The translations under genes and the position numbers were made by a program. The notes below the pieces were generated by a model. That model was not told where the DNA came from, searched no databases, and saw only the letters and a program-made list of their open reading frames with translations. 64,000 nucleotides of DNA from assembly GCF_016587415.1 (NCBI RefSeq), contig NZ_BNJI01000002.1, forward strand, positions 1,798,001 through 1,862,000. Reading direction: 5' to 3'. Source of the stretch: Ktedonobacter sp. SOSP1-85. Lineage in GTDB: Bacteria; Chloroflexota; Ktedonobacteria; Ktedonobacterales; Ktedonobacteraceae. Numbering within the stretch: the first letter of the stretch is position 1; each line of letters opens with the position of its first letter. This document shows positions 34,281-42,824 of the stretch, piece after piece.

Positions 34281-35711
34281 ATGTTGTTGCAACCGACCAT
34301 CTTCATCTGTAGCCTGTTTATTTCAGCGATTATCGGCTGCCTCATCGGCTACTCGGGCTTCAGGGAGCGCAAGCGCACCTTGTTCGAGGAAGGCTCCAAG
34401 CTCTATACCCAGCAAATCCCCTTTGGGGCATATTGTCGCTATGCGGAAGTTCGCAAAAAGAGTATTTCTACAATACACGGGCGCGTTCGCTCTGCATGGC
34501 CCTTTTTCCTGTTTCCCGCTGCTATACTCATCTGGTTGATAGATTGGATAACCCGGCAGGATTTCGTTACATCTCATCGCGAACTCACGGCCTTGCCAGC
34601 CTTGATAGGGGTAATCGGAGGAATCTGGATCATGGAGATCATTACCGATATCAAGCTCGATCTCCCAGCCTTACGCATCTTTCTGGACAGCCAATTTGAG
34701 CGCTCGCGCTTTATCACGTGTGACATACGTCAAATGCTCTTTGCTTTCCTGTCGTGGTTTTTGATACTTCTTATCGGTGGTATGTACCTCTCTATTTATT
34801 CCGCCAAGCTTTCTCTCTTCAAATCGCTATTTCCTCTTCATGTTGTCTCTGTCACTATTGGTAACATTGGAAACCTGCCATGGCTCATTACGCTCGTCGT
34901 TTTTCTAGTCTTACTGCGCCTCTTTCTCAATATTTTCGCGCTTCAATACGCCAGGTTGACCGCTTCGTTGCAACCATTAGAACACACGCAATGGGCCTCT
35001 CTAGCTCCACGCATCCTCGCCTGGTGCCAGCTTACAGGCGTGGAATTTGCATCAGTCATGGTCGCACAAGACCTCATCAACAGGCAAGCCATCCGCTTAG
35101 CAGGCCTGGGCCACCGTCCCACGCTTATCATCAGCGAGGCTCTCTTAAGAACTGGTGAATGGCGCCAGTACGATACCTTTATTTGCCAGGCCATTGCGAT
35201 ATATAAACGACTTGAGCCCCAAAAGCAACTTATGCGTGATATTCTAGCTCTCAGCATACTTATTGCATGGATTGCTATCGCCCCAATTACTGTGATGTTC
35301 CCCGCTTCGCCAGCAAGAGATATTATTTGCGATATCCTCTTTATAGGCCTCGGCATTGCAGGCATTGCAGTACATACACTTCTTTCAGTGAAGAACATTC
35401 ATGCCACAGATGATTTTGTCATTAAGCTAACGGGCGATCCCCTGGCACTTATCACTGTGCATCATGTACTCGCGGCTCTCAATGGAGAACCAATCAAACC
35501 AATAACCAATGATGCTACAACGAAAAATGATCGTATGCAACGCCTGGTTGAGAAAGGCAATGCGCTTTGGCCGCGCGCCCCTTATGCTGGCACCCCTATT
35601 CCTTCACCTCTAAAGGTTGAAATCAATAACTACCCAATTACAGCCCCGCTCAACCAGGCAACATTACCCGCGCCCGTCCCGAAAGTGACCTATGGAAATC
35701 TCGCTTCATAA
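34281..35711 (+). CDS. membrane protein resembling M48 peptidases without HExxH (paralogue 1)
   Basis: This is a 476-residue protein; ATG 34281 lies nine bases after GTGAGG. There are about seven hydrophobic helices. The central cytosolic part reads ILAWCQLTGVEFASVMVAQD, then HRPTLIISEALLRTGEWRQY, which aligns in layout with the beta strand and active-site helix of M48 (HtpX/Ste24) peptidases, but where HExxH should be there is ICQAIA. After two more helices comes DDFVIKLTGDPLALITVHHV, the position of the third zinc ligand in M48. The M48 relationship is my inference; no catalytic zinc site exists. A second homologue follows 23 bases later. Confidence 0.65.
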   Translation: MLLQPTIFICSLFISAIIGCLIGYSGFRERKRTLFEEGSKLYTQQIPFGAYCRYAEVRKKSISTIHGRVRSAWPFFLFPAAILIWLIDWITRQDFVTSHRELTALPALIGVIGGIWIMEIITDIKLDLPALRIFLDSQFERSRFITCDIRQMLFAFLSWFLILLIGGMYLSIYSAKLSLFKSLFPLHVVSVTIGNIGNLPWLITLVVFLVLLRLFLNIFALQYARLTASLQPLEHTQWASLAPRILAWCQLTGVEFASVMVAQDLINRQAIRLAGLGHRPTLIISEALLRTGEWRQYDTFICQAIAIYKRLEPQKQLMRDILALSILIAWIAIAPITVMFPASPARDIICDILFIGLGIAGIAVHTLLSVKNIHATDDFVIKLTGDPLALITVHHVLAALNGEPIKPITNDATTKNDRMQRLVEKGNALWPRAPYAGTPIPSPLKVEINNYPITAPLNQATLPAPVPKVTYGNLAS

Positions 35712-35734
35712 ATAAATCAGGGAGAAGAAACGCT

Positions 35735-37096
35735 ATGCTGTTAATATCAATATTTTTACTCGCGTCTGCCCTGCTTATCCCGGTAATCATCTCTGCCATC
35801 ATAGGACGACGCAACATACGTAAACTCCGGCAGGTCGTAGCCAGCGGCTACGGGCAGAAAACCACTCTTGATGGCTATTTCCATTACGCAGCCGCCCGCT
35901 CTGATATGAGCACAAGACGATCTAACGTGGTAAGTTATATTATAGGTTTCTTTGTGCTGCTGATTATTGGCGGCATCATGATTGCATTGAATGATGATCT
36001 TTATCACTCAAATTTAATGCAGCTCATCGAAGCATATTTTATCAATTCATTGATTGTTACAATCTGGCTTCTTGCATTTAGTACAGTCATAGCCACTGAT
36101 CCCCTGGCGCTGCATACTTTTCATGTCAATGACCTGCCAGATGACAAATACAGGAGAGCCTATCTTTACAACTACCTCTTTCCACAGGCGCTCATATTTC
36201 TTCCCAGTCTCTATATCCTGGGAGGAGTGGCCTGGATAAGCAAACAATTAGGCCTTAACACAGATGCCATTCCGCCCATTGTACAGTTAATACCATTTAT
36301 TTTGCTCCTCTTATCGGGGGACATCTTCGCGCTTCAGCATGAGAAGCGCAAGGCCATGCTTCAGCCAATTAAAAGCACCCGCTGGGCTTATTTGGAGCCA
36401 AGGATCGCCGCCTGGTGCAGGCTCGCCAACATTCAGTTCGCCTCCATCCAGGTAGCCCATGATATCGTCAGTAGACATACAGTACGCGTCGTTGGCATGG
36501 GACAGCATCCGGTGCTGATCATCAGCGAAGCGCTGTTGAGGGCTACGGACTGGCGGCAGAAGGACGCGCTGATCTGCCTGGGCATCGCCATGCAACAAAA
36601 ACGCCTGACACGCAAGATATTCCTGCGCCACCTCTGGCTGGTCGGGGTCTTTCTAGCCTGGTTGGGCTGGCCTCAAGCTGTACAGTTCTTCCCTTTTACG
36701 GCGTTTCGCATCATAGTTTCACTGCTTCTCCTCATAGGTCTGCCCATCCTGGCTCTCATTATACTGATGTGTTATCCGCATAGGGCCTATCGCGACCTGG
36801 ACCGCCTCGCCGCCCAGCTCACAGGCGACCCGCTCGCGCTCATCGCCGTCCAGCACCTTATCGCCGCGCTCAACGGCTTCAACTTTAACAGGCAGCAGCG
36901 CTTCTCTCCCTCGACTGCTGATCGCATCGAAGCCCTGATCAAACTAGCCAAATCGACCAGTAATCGCGCCCCCTACGCCGCCGACCCTGTGCCCGCCATC
37001 TTACATATAACCGTCAACGGCGCCCAGGTCAGCGTCCCTCTCGACCACACTACGCCGCCCGCGTCCGGCCCGGAAGTTCCCAAGAGGCCGTCATGA
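35735..37096 (+). CDS. membrane protein resembling M48 peptidases without HExxH (paralogue 2)
   Basis: This is a 453-residue protein; ATG 35735 follows AGGGAGAAG. It has the same architecture as its neighbour: N-terminal helices, RIAAWCRLANIQFASIQVAH, HPVLIISEALLRATDWRQKD, then ALICLGIAMQQ in place of the HExxH helix, two hydrophobic helices, and DRLAAQLTGDPLALIAVQHL. The most conserved stretches between the two paralogues are ISEALLR-x2-WRQ-D and LTGDPLALI-V-H. The tail is Pro-rich. The pair probably forms an operon and may act as partners. Function unknown. Confidence 0.65.
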   Translation: MLLISIFLLASALLIPVIISAIIGRRNIRKLRQVVASGYGQKTTLDGYFHYAAARSDMSTRRSNVVSYIIGFFVLLIIGGIMIALNDDLYHSNLMQLIEAYFINSLIVTIWLLAFSTVIATDPLALHTFHVNDLPDDKYRRAYLYNYLFPQALIFLPSLYILGGVAWISKQLGLNTDAIPPIVQLIPFILLLLSGDIFALQHEKRKAMLQPIKSTRWAYLEPRIAAWCRLANIQFASIQVAHDIVSRHTVRVVGMGQHPVLIISEALLRATDWRQKDALICLGIAMQQKRLTRKIFLRHLWLVGVFLAWLGWPQAVQFFPFTAFRIIVSLLLLIGLPILALIILMCYPHRAYRDLDRLAAQLTGDPLALIAVQHLIAALNGFNFNRQQRFSPSTADRIEALIKLAKSTSNRAPYAADPVPAILHITVNGAQVSVPLDHTTPPASGPEVPKRPS

Positions 37097-37100
37097 TCCA

Positions 37101-37170
37101 TTTACCCTAGCATTGACAAATTTTACCTAAATCATGTATTATTTACTTGAATTACGTAAGTTTTACTTGA
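37101..37170 (+). promoter_or_regulatory. four phased TTTACYT-type direct repeats around a promoter
   Basis: TTTACCCTA (37101), TTTACCTAA (37122), TTTACTTGA (37142) and TTTACTTGA (37162) are spaced 21, 20 and 20 bases apart, so all lie on the same face of the helix. A TTGACA box (37113-37118) and TATTAT (37137-37142), 18 bases apart, are interleaved. The array ends 34 bases before the XRE-LacI-type regulator gene. Confidence 0.65.
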
Positions 37171-37203
37171 GCATCAGCACATCAGCATATTAGGAGCAGC
37201 GGT

Positions 37204-38580
37204 ATGCCAGTGCAATGGAACCTGAAGCAGTGGCTAGCAGTCAACCATCATATTTATCGACCCACTGAGTTGCAGACATTGCTTGAGGAGAAAGCTAACA
37301 CCCAGCTTTCTTTGCAGGCTATTTCCTCGCTACTGAATAACGTTCCCAACGCTTTACGCCTCTCCACTATTCAGGCATTGTGCAACGCGCTCAATTGTAC
37401 GCTGAGCGACTTTTGCGAAGTCCTTCCCGATCAGCCTGCTCCACACAAACAGCATACTGAGGATCGGAGACGAGCAGAGAGCGAGAGTCAGCATATTCCT
37501 CCCTCTATGTTTCCTCCCATTACCAATGCGACTACCTCGCAAGCGAGCGTTGAAACTGCCATCCGCGATATTGTAATGCAAACACTAGCAGAGCAGGGTC
37601 TTATTTCGCCAAAGCAGGAAGCACACCCTTCCACAATCAGTGTCCTCATTCCTGGCTGGGTCTGGTCAGTCATTCCCGATCTTACGCGAGGTGTGGTCGA
37701 GACGATATCAGAGAGTCCGTATGATATCGCACTCTATAGCATCAGTGACGAAGAACCAAAGAATAGCGAACAGGCGCTCATTGAGCGTTTTCTAGCGACT
37801 CCGCTGAGTGCCGGGCTGGTGGCTATTTTCCCTGGACGCCTCTCTTCACGACTAACCCAACTCTCACGACAGGGATTTCCAGTGGTAGTGATTGATGATC
37901 AAGAGACACAGGTGGTTCCCTGGATTGGTGTAGATAATACGACAGGTGCATACATGGCCGTGCGTCATCTGCTTCGTCTCGGACATCGGCGCATCGCCCA
38001 TATTAAAGGCCCCGCTCACTACCTGGTCTCCTATGCTCGCTATCAAGGATATTGCCAGGCACTTCTCGAAGCCGGGCTTTTCCCGGACGCCGACCTTATT
38101 CTTGAGGGAGATTTTCTCCCTCCAAGTGGTCGAGCCTGTGCTACTACGCTCTTTGAGCTTCCGCACGAGAAACGACCAACAGCGATCTTTGCCGCCAGTG
38201 ATCAAATGGCCTATGGAGTGCTCACAGCCGCAGAAGAGTATGGCCTCTTTGTACCCAGGGATATCGCCCTTGTTGGCTTCGATGGAGACCGTCCCTCGGC
38301 CTATACACGTCCTCCATTGACGACAGTGAGACAACCTTACTTCGAAATGGGGCAGCGCGGTGTCTCCCTGTTGCTCTCACTGCTACAACAGCCAGGCCCA
38401 TTGAATAATGAGACGCTTCACCGGGCAACTTTATATCTCGGAAAGGATGACAAGAACACATCCATTTCTCAGCAACAACCAATCCACATCCAACTCCCGG
38501 CTGAACTTGTGGTGCGTGAATCCTGCGGAGCCAACTTTCGCAGTCCCGTCGCATCACCTTCAGAACCGTTGCTTCCATAA
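37204..38580 (+). CDS. Cro/C1-type HTH fused to LacI/PBP-like sensor domain
   Basis: This is a 458-residue protein; ATG 37204 after AGGAGC. Residues about 8-75 look like a Cro/C1 (HTH_26) DNA-binding domain, with RPTELQTLLEE, LSLQAISSLLNN and RLSTIQALCNALNCTLSDFC, not the usual LacI headpiece. A linker of about 70 residues follows. From about 145 a type I periplasmic-binding/LacI fold is clear: ISVLIPGWVWSVIPDLTRGV, SAGLVAIFPGRLSS, GFPVVVIDDQ, VGVDNTTGAYMAVRHLLRLG (here IGVDNTTGAY), HRRIAHIKGP, FAASDQMAYGVLTAAEE and VPRDIALVGFDGD. It should sense a small ligand. The repeat array upstream suggests autoregulation. Confidence 0.85.
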   Translation: MPVQWNLKQWLAVNHHIYRPTELQTLLEEKANTQLSLQAISSLLNNVPNALRLSTIQALCNALNCTLSDFCEVLPDQPAPHKQHTEDRRRAESESQHIPPSMFPPITNATTSQASVETAIRDIVMQTLAEQGLISPKQEAHPSTISVLIPGWVWSVIPDLTRGVVETISESPYDIALYSISDEEPKNSEQALIERFLATPLSAGLVAIFPGRLSSRLTQLSRQGFPVVVIDDQETQVVPWIGVDNTTGAYMAVRHLLRLGHRRIAHIKGPAHYLVSYARYQGYCQALLEAGLFPDADLILEGDFLPPSGRACATTLFELPHEKRPTAIFAASDQMAYGVLTAAEEYGLFVPRDIALVGFDGDRPSAYTRPPLTTVRQPYFEMGQRGVSLLLSLLQQPGPLNNETLHRATLYLGKDDKNTSISQQQPIHIQLPAELVVRESCGANFRSPVASPSEPLLP

Positions 38581-38784
38581 AGCGTACCATTTCCTAGACC
38601 TATTCGTTCTCACTATTATGCAAACGCGAAAGGAGGCTTCTTTAGAGAACAGAAAACTCAGAAACCTTCAGCAAGGATGCAAGCTTCCCTTGTTGTGCTC
38701 ACCATGTTTCTGCGCTAGTAACTCTTGTGGCTTTTCGCCGCTGAATTGTGTATATGTATCACTATCGCATGAAAGGATGAAAAC

Positions 38785-39417
38785 ATGTCAGCACGTACAC
38801 TTCTCCGCACGTTATCTCTGATCGCATTAACCCTTGTATTGATTACTGCTCTAGGAGCGATGACGGCTGCGCATGCCGCCTCCAGCCAGGCGAGCGCCAA
38901 CCATAAGTATGTATCCAGTGGAGATGGCAAGCAAAAGAGTGTGACCACCGTTGTGACCTGGTATGGATATAACGATAATTCCGGCGCGACCGAGAACCAG
39001 CATGGATCAGCCGATATCGCTTATCCCAAATCCGATGGCTATCCCACCATTCACAATCATGCCACCGAGGGTACAGGCACCTACAACGATCCCGTGACAT
39101 TCGCTGCCCCCAATAAAGATCTGAAAACGACCTTCCCCATTGGTAGTATCATCTACGTCCCCCTGGTCAAGAAATATTTTGTTATGGAAGACCAGTGTGG
39201 CGATACCGATCCCCAGGGATGCCAGAATGGCTCCAACCACGCGGACCTCTGGATGGGGCCAGCCAAGGAAATGAATGGTACAAAACTTGATGACTGCGAG
39301 GGTAATGCCACTCCAAACTCTGCAGTAAAGGTGACCATCAACCCGAGCTCCACATTATCTGTGGATACAACTACCATGTACACCACAGGCAATAAATGCA
39401 CCATCCATCTCTATTAG
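38785..39417 (+). CDS. secreted double-psi-barrel/barwin-like protein
   Basis: This is a 210-residue protein; ATG after GAAAGGATG. Residues 1-32 form a clear signal peptide (LSLIALTLVLITALGAMTAA, then AHAAS cleavage). The mature part has VTTVVTWYGYNDNSG, TGTYNDPVTFAAPN, TTFPIGSIIYVPLVKKYFVM and EDQCGDTDPQGC, with HADLWMGP later. This resembles barwin/expansin-like (DPBB) secreted proteins, best known from fungi (TGTYDDPxTFA...YVPxLKKYF). Four or more Cys suggest disulfides. Enzymatic activity is not established for such proteins. Confidence 0.7.
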   Translation: MSARTLLRTLSLIALTLVLITALGAMTAAHAASSQASANHKYVSSGDGKQKSVTTVVTWYGYNDNSGATENQHGSADIAYPKSDGYPTIHNHATEGTGTYNDPVTFAAPNKDLKTTFPIGSIIYVPLVKKYFVMEDQCGDTDPQGCQNGSNHADLWMGPAKEMNGTKLDDCEGNATPNSAVKVTINPSSTLSVDTTTMYTTGNKCTIHLY

Positions 39418-39505
39418 TTTTTAACATATAAGGCAGGAAGCCTTACCACAAATGCTCCCTCCTTAGGCGTGATGAGTGTCACGAAGAGGTATGTTCTGCC
39501 TATAC

Positions 39506-39543
39506 AATGCTCTCCTCTTGTTCAGGAACAGGAGGAGAGCATT
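39506..39543 (+). terminator. 12-bp hairpin after the secreted protein gene
   Basis: AATGCTCTCCTC and GAGGAGAGCATT; inside the loop GTTC and GAAC can pair as well. It lies 89 bases after the stop. Confidence 0.6.
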
Positions 39544-39558
39544 GCTTCTCTGCCCTTC

Positions 39559-39672
39559 TCACATGTACTTGCCACTGAGAAAACCACCAGCTAGCGGACG
39601 CCAAGGCAAGATAGCGAGACCTGCGCACTGTGTGAGCGGCACCAGTTCATGTTCAATTAGGTGATCATCCAC
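39559..39672 (-). pseudogene. aldo/keto reductase fragment
   Basis: A 37-codon stretch on the minus strand reads EHELVPLTQCAGLAILPWRP then LAGGFLSGKYM before a stop. This matches the conserved EhELvPlcqeaGLailpWSPLAGGfLSGKY segment of aldo/keto reductases (Ser changed to Arg). No other part of such a gene is nearby. It is a tiny relic. Confidence 0.7.
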
Positions 39673-39718
39673 TTGCCAGAAATCGAAAGAAGGTGCATAA
39701 TAGAGATGTACAATATTT

Positions 39719-39737
39719 CACACAATGTACATTTGTG
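39719..39737. promoter_or_regulatory. dyad operator before the SorC regulator
   Basis: CACACAATGTACATTTGTG is a near-perfect dyad centred on TGTACA, 25 bases upstream of the regulator start. A second ATGTACA lies at 39706. It is probably the operator of the SorC-type protein. Confidence 0.55.
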
Positions 39738-39762
39738 CAAACATAATTTGTGGAGATAAAAA

Positions 39763-40728
39763 ATGACCGATCTGCAAAATGAAAGGGTACGATTACTGGT
39801 TAAAATCAGTCGACTTTATTACGAAGATGGACTCAATCAACAGGACATTGCCAAACGATTAGGTATTTCACGGCCTCACGTGAGTCGAATGCTCGCTGCT
39901 GCAAGGGCCGAAGGGATTGTCAACATCACGATTAACAATCCTTATTCACGAGAGCAGAACATTGAGCAGGAACTCATTGAAACGTTTGGTATTCTCGATG
40001 CTTTTGTCGTAAGCATAGAAGAACATTCTGAACAAAGACTTCTCCACCAACTAGGGCGAAGTTGTGCAGTGCTTCTCGAATCTATGCTCAAAGATAACGA
40101 TATTGTGGGAGTTATGGCTGGGCGTACGGTTACTGCTGTTGCTGCTGAGCTAGAGTATTTTGCACGAAACGGGCTACAGTTTACTCCACTTGTCGGTGGC
40201 TGGGGTTCTACTGGCTCATCCTGGCATGCAAACTCGAATACCATGATGTTTGCGGAAAGGATGAAATCGAACTACTGGCTTCTGCATGCACCTGCGGTTG
40301 TTGTCTCCCAGGAAACCAAAGAGCTTTTGATGAAAGAGCCAGAAATAGCCAACGTACTTGAGGTTGCTCGGAAGAGTACTGTTGCGATTGTCGGTATTGG
40401 TCAGGTCTCAAAGGAGGCAACGATTGTCCAAACCGGTTACTTTGGAAATGCTGATTTGAACGATGTTCTTCGACAAGGAGCCGTGGCAAACGTATGCGCG
40501 TCCTTTCTCAACATTCAAGGAGAGAACATCGCTTTTTCTGCAAAAACAAGAATGCTCGGCATTGACATATCAGAGCTGAAACCACATACCCATGTCATCG
40601 GTGTCGCTGGTAGCCAGGACAAAGTCAAGGCGATCACGGCAACGTTGCGAGGAAAATGGATTGATACTCTTGTGACGGATCTCGAGACCGCCCAACGGGT
40701 TTTAGATTTTCATAAGCACAATAAATAA
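39763..40728 (+). CDS. SorC/DeoR-type transcriptional regulator
   Basis: This is a 321-residue protein; ATG after TGGAGAT. The N-terminal HTH reads YYEDGLNQQDIAKRLGISRP, then HVSRMLAAARAEGIV, the standard SorC pattern. The rest is the SorC sugar-binding domain: LGRSCAVLLESML, DIVGVMAGRTVTAVA, FTPLVGGWGS, and VAIVGIGQVSKEATI. SorC proteins sense phosphorylated small molecules. It starts an operon with trpB 16 bases downstream, an unusual regulator for a tryptophan synthase. Confidence 0.88.
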   Translation: MTDLQNERVRLLVKISRLYYEDGLNQQDIAKRLGISRPHVSRMLAAARAEGIVNITINNPYSREQNIEQELIETFGILDAFVVSIEEHSEQRLLHQLGRSCAVLLESMLKDNDIVGVMAGRTVTAVAAELEYFARNGLQFTPLVGGWGSTGSSWHANSNTMMFAERMKSNYWLLHAPAVVVSQETKELLMKEPEIANVLEVARKSTVAIVGIGQVSKEATIVQTGYFGNADLNDVLRQGAVANVCASFLNIQGENIAFSAKTRMLGIDISELKPHTHVIGVAGSQDKVKAITATLRGKWIDTLVTDLETAQRVLDFHKHNK

Positions 40729-40744
40729 TAGGGAGATAAAGCAA

Positions 40745-42001
40745 TTGAGTGTAAATGGTTACTACGGATCATATGGAGGAATGTTTATTCCTGAGATCTT
40801 ATTCCCTGCTTTTCACGAACTAAAAGAAAAGTTCGCTGAAATACAAAATGATACCGCGTTTTGGCAGGACTATCAGGATAGCCTGGCAAACTTTTCCGGT
40901 CGTCCAACACCACTCACCTATGCCGCAGGGCTAACAAAGTATTTTGGTGGACCCAAAATTTACATGAAGCGGGAAGATTTGAATCACTCAGGTGCCCATA
41001 AACTGAACAATGCCTTGGGGCAAGCGCTGCTCGTGAAACGGATGAACAAAACACGCGTCATTGCCGAAACAGGTGCCGGGCAACACGGGGTTGCAACAGC
41101 CATTGTGGCAGCGAAGTTCGGCTTAAAGGCTACCGTTTACATGGGGAGTGAAGATGTAGAACGCCAGTATGCGAACGTTTTCTGGATGAAACGCTTCGGC
41201 GCAGAAGTTGTGCCTGTGGAAGCTGGTTCTCGCACCTTAAAAGACGCTATGAATGAGGCGTTGAGAGACTGGGCTTCGAGTTTTGAAACAACCCATTACT
41301 TGCTGGGAACCGCATCAGGGCCTCATCCTTTTCCAGCTCTAGTAGCTTTATTTCAATCGATCATTGGGACCGAGGCCAAGGAGCAAATTCTTCGCTTAGA
41401 AGGCAAGCTTCCCAAACGTGTCTATGCCTGTGTGGGTGGAGGGTCGAATGCCCTTGGTATTTTCCAAGCGTTCATACCTCACGAAGAAGTTGAACTGGTT
41501 GGAGTAGAGGCTGGGGGAGAAGGACCAATGGCCGGAAAGCATGCATCACGAATCGCGTATGGGCAAGGCAGGACCGGCATCGCCCAGGGATACAAAACCC
41601 TCTTTCTGCAGGACAAAGACGGGCAAATGTTAGAGACTTCCAGTATTGCAGCGGGACTTGATTATACAGGCGTGTCACCTCTCCTCGCAAATTTATCAGA
41701 ACGTGGGCGAGTGCGCTTCGAAGCAGCGACCAACGAGGAAGTTGTAAATGCCCTCCAACTTGTCATGACCAAAGAAGGCATTGTTCCTGCATTAGAATCT
41801 GCCCATGCTTTTGCAGGGGCTTTTCGGGAGATGCAGCAGTGTTCGGAGGATGAGAGTGTCATAATCAACATGTCGGGCCGGGGCGATAAAGATATTTTTA
41901 ACATAGCGGAAGGATTACAAGATGAAGAATGGAAGGCTTTTATCCAGCGGAAAAGCACGCAATATCAGCAATCTCGCTCAGGAGATTCTGGAAAAGCGTA
42001 A
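40745..42001 (+). CDS. trpB: tryptophan synthase beta chain
   Basis: This is a 418-residue protein starting at TTG 40745 after AGGGAGA. It catalyses condensation of indole with serine using PLP. The PLP lysine is in HSGAHKLNNALGQ, the catalytic Glu in IAETGAGQHGVATA, the phosphate loop is CVGGGSNALG, and the C-terminal INMSGRGDKDIF binds the pyridine ring. This is the standard TrpB1 type that pairs with TrpA. TrpA follows with an 80-base overlap. Unusually, no trpE, trpD, trpC or trpF is near, and the first gene of the unit is a SorC regulator. The protein reads as fully functional. Confidence 0.95.
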   Translation: MSVNGYYGSYGGMFIPEILFPAFHELKEKFAEIQNDTAFWQDYQDSLANFSGRPTPLTYAAGLTKYFGGPKIYMKREDLNHSGAHKLNNALGQALLVKRMNKTRVIAETGAGQHGVATAIVAAKFGLKATVYMGSEDVERQYANVFWMKRFGAEVVPVEAGSRTLKDAMNEALRDWASSFETTHYLLGTASGPHPFPALVALFQSIIGTEAKEQILRLEGKLPKRVYACVGGGSNALGIFQAFIPHEEVELVGVEAGGEGPMAGKHASRIAYGQGRTGIAQGYKTLFLQDKDGQMLETSSIAAGLDYTGVSPLLANLSERGRVRFEAATNEEVVNALQLVMTKEGIVPALESAHAFAGAFREMQQCSEDESVIINMSGRGDKDIFNIAEGLQDEEWKAFIQRKSTQYQQSRSGDSGKA

Positions 42002-42737
42002 AAGAAAATCTATTTTGCTGATGGCGCATCAAATTGTAGGCTATCCCGATTTCGAGACGAATTATGAAATGATCCGCCTGTTCCACGAATGTGGCGTGGA
42101 TCTGGTGGAGTTACAACTTCCTTTCTCCGAGCCGATTGCGGACGGTCCGCTGTTTCTGAAGGCAAATCAAAAAGCATTGGAACGAGGGACGACCATAGAG
42201 CAGTGTCTGGATTTTGCGCAAAAAGTAACGAGAGATTTCCCTCTCTTTTGTATTTTCATGACGTATTATAATATTTTACTCCAATATGGAGTAAAACGGT
42301 TTGTTGAAACTGCCGGGTCCATTGGAATTCGTGGGCTGATAGTCCCCGATGCATTTCCCGAGGAGAGCGATGAATACTTTGCTGCCTGCAAGCAAGAGCA
42401 TGTTGATCCCATTCTAGTGGTTACTCCCTACACACCAGATACGCGAATGGAGTATCTAGCGGGCAAGACAGAAGGACTTTTGTATTGTGCTGCAAGAAAA
42501 GGCGTGACCGGATCACCAACGTCTTTTGGTGATGCGACAACAGATTTCCTCTTACGATGCCGTCAGTATTCATCCACTCCCATTGCAGTCGGGTTTGGCA
42601 TTCAGCGTCCAGATGATGTTCGCTATCTCGTCAACAAAAGTGATATTGCCATTGTGGGAAGCACATTACTCAACATATTGGAAGCAGAAGGAACTACTGG
42701 TGTAAGGGAATTTTTGCTTTCTCTCAGGCCTGAATGA
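41922..42737 (+). CDS. trpA: tryptophan synthase alpha chain
   Basis: This is up to 271 residues. ATG 41922 lies inside trpB (80-base overlap in another frame) and is the only ATG before the conserved core. TrpA splits indole-glycerol phosphate to indole. The catalytic Glu lies in DLVELQLPFSEPIADGP (normally ELGxPFSDPxADGP) and the Asp in the same motif is present. GVTGSPTSF is the loop that closes on substrate, and VGFGIQRPDDV is the phosphate-binding part. The substitutions around the catalytic Glu (LQLPFSEP) suggest a divergent branch. A strong terminator follows. Confidence 0.93.
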   Translation: MKNGRLLSSGKARNISNLAQEILEKRKRKSILLMAHQIVGYPDFETNYEMIRLFHECGVDLVELQLPFSEPIADGPLFLKANQKALERGTTIEQCLDFAQKVTRDFPLFCIFMTYYNILLQYGVKRFVETAGSIGIRGLIVPDAFPEESDEYFAACKQEHVDPILVVTPYTPDTRMEYLAGKTEGLLYCAARKGVTGSPTSFGDATTDFLLRCRQYSSTPIAVGFGIQRPDDVRYLVNKSDIAIVGSTLLNILEAEGTTGVREFLLSLRPE

Positions 42738-42760
42738 CGCTAGCACAAGACATAACAAAA

Positions 42761-42807
42761 AAAAGGGGCAGGATGTAAGACAATTTGTCTTACATCCTGC
42801 CCCTTTT
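42761..42807. terminator. bidirectional terminator, 23-bp hairpin
   Basis: AAAAGGGGCAGGATGTAAGA and its exact complement meet with almost no loop; both flanks are A- or T-rich, so it can serve trpA and the convergent ctaA. Confidence 0.9.
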
Positions 42808-42824
42808 CTTCTACTGAAAATCCT

